NCBI RefSeq assembly: GCF_019623905.1
Contig: NZ_CP069370.1
Span: 2,046,001 to 2,110,000 of the forward strand
Origin: Neotabrizicola shimadae
Lineage (GTDB): Bacteria; Pseudomonadota; Alphaproteobacteria; Rhodobacterales; Rhodobacteraceae
Direction: 5' to 3'
DNA: 64,000 nucleotides
Position 1 is the first letter of the stretch. The number at the start of each line of letters is the position of its first letter. Under the pieces are notes generated by a model that saw only the letters and a program-made list of their open reading frames with translations, ran no database searches and had not been told where the DNA came from. The position numbers were made by a program, and so were the translations under genes. Of this stretch, positions 19,432 through 27,476 are shown piece by piece.

Positions 19432-21433
19432 GGTCCCTCGCGATCTGTTCGTCCCAGGCGCGGTGGAAGACCACCTTGCCGTTCTCGCTGACCCAAAGCT
19501 CGGTCTGCAGGCGGAAGTGGGTGGCGTCGCAGGTCAGGCGTCCGGTGCTGCGGTGCCCGACCTTGGCATCGGGGCGCTGGATCGAGACTTCGTATGCCGT
19601 CTCGGTCTCGGCGCTGAGCGGGTCGCCATCGGTCAGGATGTGGCGGACATGGCCGGCCGAAGTGACGGTCTGGCCGATGTCCTGGAAGGTCACCGCATAG
19701 GTCCACCGCGGGAAATCCACCACCATCCGGCCGCTCAGCAGGTCATGCGTGACGCGGCGGGGATGGTCGGACGCGACGGAGTCATGCGTCTGTGGCGTGT
19801 CAATGCCCTTCACCGGCGGGTCGAACACACGCAGACCCGCATCTTCTACCCGAGGCGCGCGCACTGGCAGCACCAGCGCCGACCCCGCGCAATCCACCGT
19901 CAGCGTCGCCAGTTCCGGCGATGGCCAGGCAATGGGCCAATAGGTCGAGGACAGCGAAACGGCGACGCGATGCCCGGCCGGGAAGGCATGGCCGATGTCG
20001 TCCAGTTCCACCTCGACCTCGTAGAACCGGCCCGGCTCCAGGGTCTCGGGGTGTTCGTGGCTGTTGCGGTGGGTAAGGTTCAACATGCCGAGGCAAACGC
20101 GGGTGGAGGCCCCGTCCGGCGCCACATCGTTCAGCCGCACAGAGGCCAGCGCCATCGGCTTGTCTGCCGCGATCCGCAGCCGAAGCCTGGGCGCACCGAG
20201 GATGTCCATCCGTTCGGGCAAGGGTTCCGACAACCACACCAGCGAGCCGGCATCGTCGATGCGCTGGTCCATCGGCCAGTCGGCATCCTCGCCATAGCGA
20301 CCAACCTCGCCCGCTGTGAGCCCGACCCAAAGCGGCGATTTCACCGCACGCTGACCCGGCGTCCCGTCGAAGCCGCCCCCCGCGCCCAGGGGCCAGGTTT
20401 CGCCAGGGATGCGGGGCGAGGGCCAGCGGTCCTCGCCCACCCAACGTCCCGCCCGTTCGGTGTAGCAGGTCGAGGGCGCGGCGCTTTCCTGGATCCAGGC
20501 GCGCATCATCGGTTCTTCCATGATGCCGGTGTCGCGGCCCTTCATCCAGTGGTCGCACCAGCGCACCACCTCTTGCAGCCAGCCGATGGCCGGTTCGACC
20601 GTCACGTCATGCGGGTAGGAATGGGCCCAGGGACCGATCAGCCCGCGCCGCGGGCCGGACAAGTCCGCCAGAAGGCGCGGCACGCTTTCGGAATAGTTGT
20701 CGGCCCAGCCAGAGACGGCATAGACCGGCACCTTGACCTTGGAGAAATCCTCGCAGATCGAGCCGTGCTTCCAATAGGCATCCCGGCGCTGGTGGCGGAA
20801 CCAGATATGCGCCCAGGGTTCATTCGCCTGCATCCGCTGGCGCCACATCTCGCGCCAGGCGTCGCCCACGATTGCGGGATCGGGCGGCAGGTCGTTCTGG
20901 GCCAGCATGGTGGCGGACCAGTCGAAATTGTCCTTCGACAGGCAACCGCCAATGTAGTGCACGTCGGTGGCATAGCGGTCGTCGGTGGAGCCGACCGTGA
21001 TGACCGACTTCAGCGCCGGCGGTTGCAGCGCGGCGATCTGCAAGCCGTTGAAACCCGACCACGATATGCCGATCATCGTGACCTGGCCGTCGCACCAGCC
21101 CTGATCGGCGATCCAGCCGATCAGATCGCATCCATCCTGAAGCTCTTGCGCGCTGTATTCGTCATGCAGCACGCCTTCGCTGTCGCCCATGCCGCGGATG
21201 TCCACGCGCAGGCAGGCATAGCCCTGCGCCGCAAGCCAGCCGTGCATCGACTGGTCGCGGGTGCGGGTGCCGTCGCGGTAGCGGTAGGGCAGGTATTCCA
21301 GGATGGCCGGATAGCGCCCGGCGCCCTTGGGCCGCCAGAGCTTTGCCGCCAGACGGGTGCCGTCCGGCAGCGGGATCATCAGACCTTCGACGATTTCGAC
21401 CCGGTCGAGCAGGTCTTGCACTTGTACGGCCAT
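19424..21433 (-). CDS. CocE/NonD family hydrolase
   Basis: Serine hydrolase of 669 aa. It has the Xaa-Pro dipeptidyl-peptidase S15-type alpha/beta domain with nucleophile Ser in GISWSG (near residue 127), oxyanion-region residues in YLPYRYRDGT and DIRGMGDSEG, and a C-terminal jelly-roll domain (about 470-669). Relatives include cocaine esterase and glutaryl-7-ACA acylase, so ester, amide or peptide substrates are all possible. No signal peptide is seen. First gene of the ten-gene operon. The start at 21433 has GGGAAGG 6 nt upstream; an in-frame ATG nine codons earlier lies inside the palindrome and lacks a site. Confidence 0.9.
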   Translation of the reverse strand: MAVQVQDLLDRVEIVEGLMIPLPDGTRLAAKLWRPKGAGRYPAILEYLPYRYRDGTRTRDQSMHGWLAAQGYACLRVDIRGMGDSEGVLHDEYSAQELQDGCDLIGWIADQGWCDGQVTMIGISWSGFNGLQIAALQPPALKSVITVGSTDDRYATDVHYIGGCLSKDNFDWSATMLAQNDLPPDPAIVGDAWREMWRQRMQANEPWAHIWFRHQRRDAYWKHGSICEDFSKVKVPVYAVSGWADNYSESVPRLLADLSGPRRGLIGPWAHSYPHDVTVEPAIGWLQEVVRWCDHWMKGRDTGIMEEPMMRAWIQESAAPSTCYTERAGRWVGEDRWPSPRIPGETWPLGAGGGFDGTPGQRAVKSPLWVGLTAGEVGRYGEDADWPMDQRIDDAGSLVWLSEPLPERMDILGAPRLRLRIAADKPMALASVRLNDVAPDGASTRVCLGMLNLTHRNSHEHPETLEPGRFYEVEVELDDIGHAFPAGHRVAVSLSSTYWPIAWPSPELATLTVDCAGSALVLPVRAPRVEDAGLRVFDPPVKGIDTPQTHDSVASDHPRRVTHDLLSGRMVVDFPRWTYAVTFQDIGQTVTSAGHVRHILTDGDPLSAETETAYEVSIQRPDAKVGHRSTGRLTCDATHFRLQTELWVSENGKVVFHRAWDEQIARDHV

Positions 21434-21446
21434 TCGGCACCTTCCC

Positions 21447-21485
21447 TGTTGTACGATCATGCAACAAGGAAAGCGCCGCTGTCCA
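21447..21485 (-). promoter_or_regulatory. Promoter and candidate TetR operator of the ten-gene operon
   Basis: On the minus strand TGGACA (21480-21485) is followed after 18 nt by CATGAT (21456-21461), a plausible sigma-70 promoter. The -10 lies within an imperfect 20-bp inverted repeat, TGTTGTACGA / TCATGCAACA (21447-21466), whose half-sites match at 8 of 10 positions. Position and symmetry fit an operator for the TetR protein encoded as the second gene. Inferred, not shown. Confidence 0.55.
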
Positions 21486-21512
21486 CCATCTATCTGTGCG
21501 CTTGACCCAGGG

Positions 21513-22196
21513 TCAGAGCCATTTGTCGTAATCGCTGACCAGAAGGTGCCAGGGCGCCTCGTCCTCGTCGATCTCGGCGAAGCGGCCGATGGGCTCGCGG
21601 AAGATGTTGTCGGTCAGGTCGTCGTTCACGGTCGAGACTTCGCCGATCAGCACATCTCCGCCCTCGCCCCAGAAGGCGTGCCAGTCGCCCGGCATCAGCG
21701 TGACGCTTTCGCCCGGCGCGAGCTTCAGCTTGTCGCCGGGGCCATAGGGCCGTTCGATCCCGTCGCAGCGCACCAGGCCGCCACGGTCCCAGGCGAAGTT
21801 GCCCTTGTCGTCGCTGCCGTAAAGCTCGACCACCAGGGTCGCGCCGCCGCGGTTGATTATGTCCTCGGCCTTGATGACATGGGTGTGCATGGGCGACAGC
21901 TGGTCCTGCCGGCTGATCAGCAGCTTTTCGGCATAGCACATGCCGCCGCCCCGCTGCAGGTCGGACAAGAGCCCGTTGCGCAGAGTGAACAGGAACAGCC
22001 CCATCTCGTCGAACCGGCCCTGGCCGTAATCGGTGATGTCCCAGCCGCAGCGCCCGTCCACCACGCGGCCAGCAACCGCCTTCTTCGCGCGGAACTCGTC
22101 GGGCGACCAGTTGGCGAAGGGGGGAAGGACAAAGCCGTAGTGGCGGATCATGTCGTCTGCCGCCCGCATGATTTCGTTGATGCGCGACCGTTTCAT
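21513..22196 (-). CDS. D-lyxose/D-mannose isomerase-type cupin
   Basis: Protein of 227 aa matching the bacterial D-lyxose isomerase family (cupin fold, as in the E. coli sugar isomerase of this type). Metal ligands are visible: two His and a Glu in SPMHTHVIKAEDI (near residues 105-117) and a later His in PGDWHAFWG. It would interconvert D-lyxose and D-xylulose or D-mannose and D-fructose in the cytoplasm. GGGAGG lies 6 nt before the ATG. Its 5' flank has a possible LacI-type operator half-site pair. It is 100 nt downstream of the MATE gene on the same strand, and no sugar transporter is adjacent. Confidence 0.85.
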   Translation of the reverse strand: MKRSRINEIMRAADDMIRHYGFVLPPFANWSPDEFRAKKAVAGRVVDGRCGWDITDYGQGRFDEMGLFLFTLRNGLLSDLQRGGGMCYAEKLLISRQDQLSPMHTHVIKAEDIINRGGATLVVELYGSDDKGNFAWDRGGLVRCDGIERPYGPGDKLKLAPGESVTLMPGDWHAFWGEGGDVLIGEVSTVNDDLTDNIFREPIGRFAEIDEDEAPWHLLVSDYDKWL

Positions 22197-22213
22197 GGCG
22201 TCCTCCCTTGGTA

Positions 22214-22228
22214 GCGATAACGTTTCAG
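22214..22228 (-). promoter_or_regulatory. Possible LacI-family operator before the isomerase gene
   Basis: The sequence GCGATAACGTTTCAG has a central AACGTT with a good right half (AACGTTTCA) and a poorer left half. LacI/GalR operators usually have this CG-centred symmetry, and sugar-isomerase genes are common targets. It lies about 20 nt before the start codon. Weak evidence. Confidence 0.25.
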
Positions 22229-22296
22229 TAGTCCTGTCTGGCGCGCCTGCCAAGGCGGGGACGGTTGAACCGCGCGGTTTCCTGGCGGATTCCGCT

Positions 22297-23628
22297 TTAG
22301 TCGGCGATGGCCTCGTCCGTCTTCTGCAGGAACCGGTGGATCAGCAGGGCCGCCGCGACGATCAGGCCCAGAAGGAAGCCCAGCCAGATACCCGGCGCGC
22401 CGAGGCCGCCCCAATGCGCCAGCATCCAGCCGAGCGGCAGGGACAGTACCCAGTAGGCCAGGATCGAGACGCCGGCGGGCCAGGCGGTATCGGACAGGCC
22501 GCGCAGCGCGCCCATCATGGTGGACTGCACGCCATCGACCAGCTGGAACAGCGCGAAGACAAGGAACATGGCCGCCGCCACCTCGATCACCGCGGGATCG
22601 TCGGTGATCAGCGCCGCGATCTCGCGGCCAAAGAGACCAAGCGCCAGCGCGGCCAGCGCCAGCCAGACCGTTGCCACCAGAAGCGCCGCGAGCGCGATGG
22701 CGCGCAGCGTGCCGGGTTCGCCCGCGCCGCGTGCCTGGGCCACGCGGATCGCCACCGCGCCGGCAATGCCGAGCGGCACCATGTAAAGGACGCCGCCCAC
22801 CGTGCCGGCCACCTGGTTGCCTGCAAGCGCCACGGTGCCGAAGGCACCGATCAGAAGCGTCGCCACCGTGACCGACCCGGATTCCACCACGTAAAGCACG
22901 CCAAGGGGCGCACCTTCGCGTAGCGCCGCCGTGATCTCGACCCGGTCCAGCGACCGCCGCAGCCGCAGCCGTTTCATCGAGGGGGCATAGCGCCAGTAGC
23001 CAAAGGCGAAGGCCAGAGACAGGGTTTCGGCCAGAAGCGAGGCGATGCCCGCCCCGGTCAGGCCAAGCGCCGGGAAGGGACCGGGGCCGTAGATCAGAAG
23101 CCAGTTGAACGCCACGTTCATCAGCACCGCCGAAAAGGCGAAGGCCGCGCCGGTCCAGGGCCGTTCGACCGCCTCGAAGGTGGCCTTGAACACGGTCAGC
23201 ACGGCATAGGGGATGAGGTAGAGGCAGATCAGGGCCCAGTAGGCCGGCACCGCCTCCAACACTTCCGCCGGCTGGTCCAGGTAGGGCAGCGCGAACCACA
23301 TCAGCCCCATCGCCCCTGCCGCGGCGATGCCCACGCCAAGGCCAAGTGCCAACCCATTGTGCAGGATATGGGGGATGCGCCGGCCCTCGCCCGCGCCCCA
23401 GGCCTCGCCCACCCGCACCGACAGCGCCGACAAGAGCCCCCAGACGGCTGCATACAGCAGCCCCGCCCCTGCCCCGGTCAGACCTACGGCAGCCAAGGGC
23501 ACTGCGCCAAGCGGCGCCAGCATGACGGCATCGGCAACGCCGATCAGCGTGGCGGCGGCAAGGCCCGCGACGATGGGGAAGACGAGCCGGAGGATTCCCG
23601 GAAGTTCGGTGCGGATCTGCGACAGCAT
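22297..23628 (-). CDS. MATE family efflux transporter
   Basis: Inner-membrane multidrug/toxin extrusion protein of 443 aa with about twelve hydrophobic segments in two similar halves and the N-terminal MATE pattern (PGILRLVFPIVAGLAAAT, then ADAVMLAPLG). It would export organic cations or drugs in exchange for Na+ or H+. The ATG at 23628 was chosen because longer readings run through the operator region. It is divergent from a TetR gene; its promoter has TTGACA and two palindromic operators, so it is almost certainly repressed by that TetR protein. Confidence 0.92.
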   Translation of the reverse strand: MLSQIRTELPGILRLVFPIVAGLAAATLIGVADAVMLAPLGAVPLAAVGLTGAGAGLLYAAVWGLLSALSVRVGEAWGAGEGRRIPHILHNGLALGLGVGIAAAGAMGLMWFALPYLDQPAEVLEAVPAYWALICLYLIPYAVLTVFKATFEAVERPWTGAAFAFSAVLMNVAFNWLLIYGPGPFPALGLTGAGIASLLAETLSLAFAFGYWRYAPSMKRLRLRRSLDRVEITAALREGAPLGVLYVVESGSVTVATLLIGAFGTVALAGNQVAGTVGGVLYMVPLGIAGAVAIRVAQARGAGEPGTLRAIALAALLVATVWLALAALALGLFGREIAALITDDPAVIEVAAAMFLVFALFQLVDGVQSTMMGALRGLSDTAWPAGVSILAYWVLSLPLGWMLAHWGGLGAPGIWLGFLLGLIVAAALLIHRFLQKTDEAIAD

Positions 23629-23647
23629 GGTTGCACCGGTGGGGCCC

Positions 23648-23670
23648 TTCACATACGGTTCGTATGTGAA
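23648..23670. promoter_or_regulatory. TetR operator 1 (covers the MATE transcription start)
   Basis: A perfect inverted repeat: ACATACG-GTT-CGTATGT (23651-23667), extended by three further matching pairs to TTC...GAA. It lies at the expected +1 of the MATE promoter. Its centre is 30 bp, about three helical turns, from operator 2. Confidence 0.85.
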
Positions 23671-23671
23671 A

Positions 23672-23700
23672 TCTCTACCCACATACGGCCCGTATGTCAA
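23672..23700 (-). promoter_or_regulatory. MATE gene promoter
   Basis: On the minus strand TTGACA (23695-23700), a 17-nt spacer, then TAGAGA (23672-23677). The -35 matches consensus exactly. The -35 and spacer are covered by operator 2 and the expected start site by operator 1, a typical repressible arrangement. Confidence 0.8.
23681..23697. promoter_or_regulatory. TetR operator 2 (contains the tetR start codon)
   Basis: A perfect inverted repeat ACATACG-GCC-CGTATGT with the same half-sites as operator 1. The ATG of the TetR gene (23694-23696) lies within its right half. Confidence 0.85.
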
Positions 23701-24359
23701 CTGACCGCCCCTCTCGCGCCGACCGCGCGCAGGACACGCGCGAAAGGCTTGTCACCGTGGCACGCCGCGCCTTTGGCGAACGGGGCTATGCTGCGGTGTC
23801 GCTGGATTCGTTGGCGGCCGAGGCAGGCGTCACCCGCGGAGCGTTGCATCACCATTTTACCAACCGCGAGGGCCTGTTCGAGGCCGTGCTTCGACGCATC
23901 GATACCGAACTGGCCGAGGGCTGGGGCGACGCCGCCGCGCCGCATGACGACCGCTGGACCGCGTTCCGTGCGGGATGCCACCGCTATCTGACCGATGCGA
24001 TGGACCCGGGCCGCCGCCGCATCCTGTTCCAGGATGCGCCGGCCGTGCTTGGCACACGCGCCTTCGACATCCTGATGGAATCGGGCTTCAGCGAGATGGT
24101 GGCCACCTTCGCCGCGCTGATCGCAGAAGGAAGGCTCAAGCCGGTCGATCCCACCGCGCTTGGCCACATGCTGAACGGTGCGGCGCTGAACCTGGCCGAC
24201 TGGGCGGCGGGCGACGAAAGCCGCCTGCCAGCGGCGCACCAGGCGCTGGCCAGCCTGTTCGACGGGTTTGAAGCCTCAGGCGCTTTGCCGGAACTGGGGC
24301 CGCTCTCCTGCGGCCCAGGCACGCACGGCATCCCCGAAGGCGCTGAACAGCACCCGTGA
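23694..24359 (+). CDS. TetR/AcrR family repressor, divergent from the MATE gene
   Basis: Regulator of 221 aa with an N-terminal helix-turn-helix (residues about 17-60; VSLDSLAAEAGVTRGALHHH is the recognition region) and a variable C-terminal domain. The start codon lies within operator 2 and no Shine-Dalgarno is visible. A later start would remove helix 1 of the DNA-binding domain, so the message may be leaderless or nearly so. The palindromes ACATACG-N3-CGTATGT are its likely sites, giving joint control of itself and the pump. The 3' end overlaps the convergent amidotransferase gene by 84 nt. Confidence 0.9.
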   Translation: MSTDRPSRADRAQDTRERLVTVARRAFGERGYAAVSLDSLAAEAGVTRGALHHHFTNREGLFEAVLRRIDTELAEGWGDAAAPHDDRWTAFRAGCHRYLTDAMDPGRRRILFQDAPAVLGTRAFDILMESGFSEMVATFAALIAEGRLKPVDPTALGHMLNGAALNLADWAAGDESRLPAAHQALASLFDGFEASGALPELGPLSCGPGTHGIPEGAEQHP

Positions 24360-25067
24360 GACGGGGTCCTGCGCGGCGTTCCACTCCGGATGCCATTGGA
24401 CCGAAAGCGTGAAGCCCGGCGCGTCCTGGATGTAGATCGCCTCGGGCGTGCCATCCCCGGCACGCCCGTCGATCACGATGCGCTGGCCGGGCCGGCAGAT
24501 GCCCTGGCCGTGCAGCGTGTTGGTCATTACTTCTTCCGCGCCCATCAGACGGGCAAACACCCCGCCCGGCGTGAAATGCACCGCATGGCGCAGCGCGAAC
24601 CGTTCCTCGATCGTGCCATCTGGCGGCATCCGGTGGTTCATCCGGCCGGGCAGTTCGCGGATCTCGGGGTGCAGCGTGCCCCCCATGGCCACGTTCACCT
24701 CCTGGAAGCCGCGGCAGATGCCAAAGAAGGGCTGCCCCCGTTCGACGCAGGCGCGCACCAGGGGCAGCGTGATCGCGTCGCGGCAGCGGTCAAAGGCACC
24801 GTGGGCCGGCGTCTCTTCCTCGCCATACTCGCTTGGGTGCACGTTCGGGCGCCCCCCGGTCAGCAGGAAGCCGTCGCATAGATCCAGAAGTTCCTCGACA
24901 GAGACGAAGCGCGGGTCGGTCGGGATGATCAAGGGCAGGCATCCCGCCACATCTGCCACGGCGGTGGAGTTCATCGTGCCGCCCGCATGCACCGGATAGT
25001 GCTCGTTCAGCAGGGTCATGTTGCCGATGATGCCGACGACGGGGCGCCGCTTGGCCGAACGGGTCAT
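24276..25067 (-). CDS. Class I glutamine amidotransferase-like hydrolase (PuuD type)
   Basis: Protein of 263 aa of the peptidase C26 / gamma-glutamyl-GABA hydrolase type. The triad is Cys in FFGICRGFQE (near residue 118) with His and Glu in VQWHPEWN (near 225). It begins with the typical RRPVVGIIGN strand. The family hydrolyses gamma-glutamyl-amine bonds, for example in putrescine degradation, but no other put/puu genes are nearby. The frame stays open far upstream and includes a zinc-ribbon-like CPKC...C stretch; the ATG at 25067 was preferred because it gives the family N terminus, although its ribosome-binding site is weak. It overlaps the convergent TetR gene by 84 nt. Confidence 0.85.
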   Translation of the reverse strand: MTRSAKRRPVVGIIGNMTLLNEHYPVHAGGTMNSTAVADVAGCLPLIIPTDPRFVSVEELLDLCDGFLLTGGRPNVHPSEYGEEETPAHGAFDRCRDAITLPLVRACVERGQPFFGICRGFQEVNVAMGGTLHPEIRELPGRMNHRMPPDGTIEERFALRHAVHFTPGGVFARLMGAEEVMTNTLHGQGICRPGQRIVIDGRAGDGTPEAIYIQDAPGFTLSVQWHPEWNAAQDPVSRVLFSAFGDAVRAWAAGERPQFRQSA

Positions 25068-25284
25068 GGTGTGATCGCGCTTCGTGACAGGTTTGCGACA
25101 GGATACGCCCGCCCCTTCGGCATCGGAAGGGGCGAAAGCCACGGAAACCGTGCATTTCCGCACCGGTTGCCCGCATTTCGGGCAGTGCGGGCGGATCGCG
25201 GGCGACGGTGTCACGCCGGTGTGACTTGCGAGGTCGCCGCGCATCGCTTCCCCTTGGCCTGTCACGCCACAGAAAGGCACCCGC
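25068..25284. other. Divergent intergenic region with a hairpin
   Basis: No gene is called here. It lies between the divergent amidotransferase and DUF305 genes, so it should hold both promoters. A GCCCGCA (25169-25175) / TGCGGGC (25186-25192) hairpin is present. The minus strand in frame with the amidotransferase reads a Cys-rich HCPKCGQPVRKC stretch, treated as an uncertain N-terminal extension. Confidence 0.4.
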
Positions 25285-25665
25285 ATGTCCGCCCGAATGC
25301 TCGGCCTCGCCCTGCTCCTTGCGACCTTCCTCGCTTTGCCCGCCCTGGCCCAGACCACAGGGGGCACGACAGACCATTCCGGCCACGACATGTCGGCCAT
25401 GGCCGATGACGCGCCCTCGACCGCCGCCTTCCGCGAAGCCAATGCCATCATGCACCGCGACATGGACATCGCCTTCACCGGCAATGCCGATGTGGATTTC
25501 GTGCGCGGCATGATCGCCCACCACGAGGGTGCCATCGCCATGGCCAAGGTCGAACTGCAATACGGCACAGACCCCGAGGTTCGCAAACTGGCCGAGGCGA
25601 TCATCACTGCGCAGGAAGGCGAGATCGCCTGGATGAAGGACTGGTTGGCCGCGCAGGGCGAGTAA
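25285..25665 (+). CDS. DUF305 domain protein, exported
   Basis: Small exported protein of 126 aa. Residues 1-22 form a Sec signal peptide ending in ALAQ; the mature part has a His/Met-rich linker ([10 protein letters not shown]) and one DUF305 domain with [20 protein letters not shown]. The conserved HH and Met residues are typical of DUF305, whose members often occur with copper-handling proteins. A periplasmic metal-related role is a reasonable guess. AAAGG lies 8 nt before the ATG. It is followed 53 nt later by denD, with no obvious functional link. Confidence 0.88.
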   Translation: MSARMLGLALLLATFLALPALAQTTGGTTDHSGHDMSAMADDAPSTAAFREANAIMHRDMDIAFTGNADVDFVRGMIAHHEGAIAMAKVELQYGTDPEVRKLAEAIITAQEGEIAWMKDWLAAQGE

Positions 25666-25718
25666 GGCTTGCGCTGCGCCCGGCCAGGGGCTTTCCTTTC
25701 CCGAACCGGGAGGAAACG

Positions 25719-26693
25719 ATGCATGTCCTGATCCTTGGCGCCGGCGGCATGATCGGTCGCAAACTCGCCTCTGCCGTTGCCGCGCAAGGCATCGGCGGCC
25801 AGCCGGTCAGCGGCCTGACGCTGGCCGATGTAACTGCGCCGCCGGTGCCGGCCTTTCCCGGTGCGGTTCAGGCCATCGGGCTGGACCTGACCGCAGCGGA
25901 TGCCCCTTCCCGGCTGCTGGACGGCCGACCGGAGATCATCTTCCACCTTGCCGCCATCGTCTCGGGCGAGGCCGAGGCCGATTTCGACCGTGGCTATGCG
26001 GTGAACCTGGATGCCACCCGGCGGCTTCTGGACGCGATCCGGATGACGCCCGGCTATCGGCCGCGCTTCGTCTTCGCCTCGTCCATCGCCGTCTTCGGTC
26101 GCCCCTTCCCGGAGGTGATCCCCGACGACTTCGCGCCGCAGCCGCTGACAAGCTATGGAACGCAGAAACTGATCACCGAGCTTCTGGTCAACGACCTGAG
26201 CCGGCGCGGCATGATCGACGGGCTGTCGATCCGTCTTCCCACGATCTGCATCCGCCCCGGCGCGCCGAACAAGGCGGCTTCGGGCTTTTTCTCGGGTATC
26301 CTGAGGGAACCTCTTGCTGGCCTGCCGGCGGTGCTGCCCGTGGCCGATACGGTGAAGCACTGGTTTGCCAGCCCACGCGCCGCCGTGGGTTTCTTCCTTC
26401 ACGCCGCGACGCTGGATACGGCAGCCCTTGGGGCCAACCGCGCGCTCACCATGCCGGGCCTTGCCGCCACCGTGGCCGAAGAGATCGAGGCGCTTCGCTC
26501 TGTCGCCGGGCAGGCAGCGGTGGACCTGATCCGGCGCGAGCCCGATCCCGTCATCGCCCGCATCGTGGACGGCTGGCCTCAGGCGTTTGCCGCCGACCGG
26601 GCGCGTGCGCTCGGCTTCCAGGCCGAAACGCGGTTTGACGAGATCCTGCAGATCTACCTGACCGAGGACGCCCCGTCCGTCTCCGCCAGATAG
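25719..26693 (+). CDS. denD: D-erythronate dehydrogenase (NAD-dependent epimerase/dehydratase fold)
   Basis: Extended short-chain dehydrogenase of 324 aa. The Rossmann motif GAGGMIG is at residues 7-13, the NAD-fold segment FHLAAIVSGEAEADF near 75-90, the catalytic Ser in FASSIAVFG, and the Tyr/Lys pair in SYGTQKL. The sequence resembles DenD, which oxidises D-erythronate at C2 in tetronate degradation. The usual partners (OtnK, OtnC, OtnI) are not seen within the window, so the pathway would be completed elsewhere. GGGAGG lies 5 nt before the ATG. The 3' end overlaps the convergent MBL gene by 40 nt. Confidence 0.85.
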   Translation: MHVLILGAGGMIGRKLASAVAAQGIGGQPVSGLTLADVTAPPVPAFPGAVQAIGLDLTAADAPSRLLDGRPEIIFHLAAIVSGEAEADFDRGYAVNLDATRRLLDAIRMTPGYRPRFVFASSIAVFGRPFPEVIPDDFAPQPLTSYGTQKLITELLVNDLSRRGMIDGLSIRLPTICIRPGAPNKAASGFFSGILREPLAGLPAVLPVADTVKHWFASPRAAVGFFLHAATLDTAALGANRALTMPGLAATVAEEIEALRSVAGQAAVDLIRREPDPVIARIVDGWPQAFAADRARALGFQAETRFDEILQIYLTEDAPSVSAR

Positions 26694-27379
26694 GCCAGGG
26701 CAATCTGGCGCAGGCGGGCCGGGGTGAAGGCCGGCCCGTGGCCGCCGTGGCCGATGCGGAAGTCGATCTCCATCAACCGCGCCATCGTCTGGCGGTATTC
26801 GGCAACCGAGGCACCGGGAATGTCGTCCACCAGTTCGTCGTCGTAGATGGCATCGCCGGTCAGGAAGAGCCCGTCGCGCTCGTCCAGAAGGGCCAGGCAA
26901 CCCGGCGAATGGCCCGGCAGGATCAGGACGGTGAACTGCCGGTCGCCCAGCTCGATGCGGTCGCCTTCGCGCAAGGAATGAGTCAGGGGCGCGGGCGCGA
27001 GGCGCCACTGATCCAGCCGGAACCCGGGCTCAGGCTGCGCCGTCAGGGCGTCGGGCCAGCCGCGGAACACGCCTTGCAGGGTGCCCGGTTCAGCCATGTC
27101 GGCGAAGACATGTGCCTCGGGCTCCGGCCCCCACCGGCTGGCGAATTCGTGGAAGCCGCCGACGTGGTCCACATGGCCGTGGCTTGCCACGGCGATCACC
27201 GGTTTGCCCGTCGGCGGCAGGGCGGGCCGAAGGGGAGTTACGCCCACCCCGAAGTCGAGCTGCAGGTCGGCATCGCGGCCGAGGAGGGTGTAGAGGTTGG
27301 CGCGGAACATCGGGTCGACATGGGGCTCGACGGTCAGGAACAGGCCCGGTTCGACCTCATGCGTCTGAAACCACCCCAT
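26654..27379 (-). CDS. MBL-fold metallo-hydrolase
   Basis: Metallo-beta-lactamase-fold hydrolase of 241 aa. The metal motif HGHVDH is near residue 67, followed by a later His in LPGHSPGC and Asp in LTGDAIYDDE and the last His in IGHGGHGPAF. Substrate unknown; relatives include glyoxalase II-like enzymes and lactonases. The ATG at 27379 was taken because AAGGTGA precedes it; the open frame upstream overlaps the divergent DMT gene and lacks family features. Its start is only about 97 nt from that divergent start. Convergent overlap of 40 nt with denD. Confidence 0.85.
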   Translation of the reverse strand: MGWFQTHEVEPGLFLTVEPHVDPMFRANLYTLLGRDADLQLDFGVGVTPLRPALPPTGKPVIAVASHGHVDHVGGFHEFASRWGPEPEAHVFADMAEPGTLQGVFRGWPDALTAQPEPGFRLDQWRLAPAPLTHSLREGDRIELGDRQFTVLILPGHSPGCLALLDERDGLFLTGDAIYDDELVDDIPGASVAEYRQTMARLMEIDFRIGHGGHGPAFTPARLRQIALAYLAETDGASSVR

Positions 27380-27476
27380 GTCCGTCACCTTGCGGAAATC
27401 CCCTGCCCCGGTCGCAATCAGCCAAGCATGGCGGTCGCGGGCGGTCCAGCCTGATCGGAAACCGAGGCAGGCCAGA

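Noticed and set aside
25068-25243. In-frame upstream extension of the amidotransferase with a zinc-ribbon-like CPKC...C stretch
   Set aside because: The frame is open for more than 1 kb across other genes, so openness is no evidence, and the family N terminus starts at 25067. Kept only as a note.
24276-27008. 910-codon minus-strand frame spanning the amidotransferase and the region opposite denD
   Set aside because: Only the part from 25067 down has family features; the rest is antisense to DUF305 and denD.
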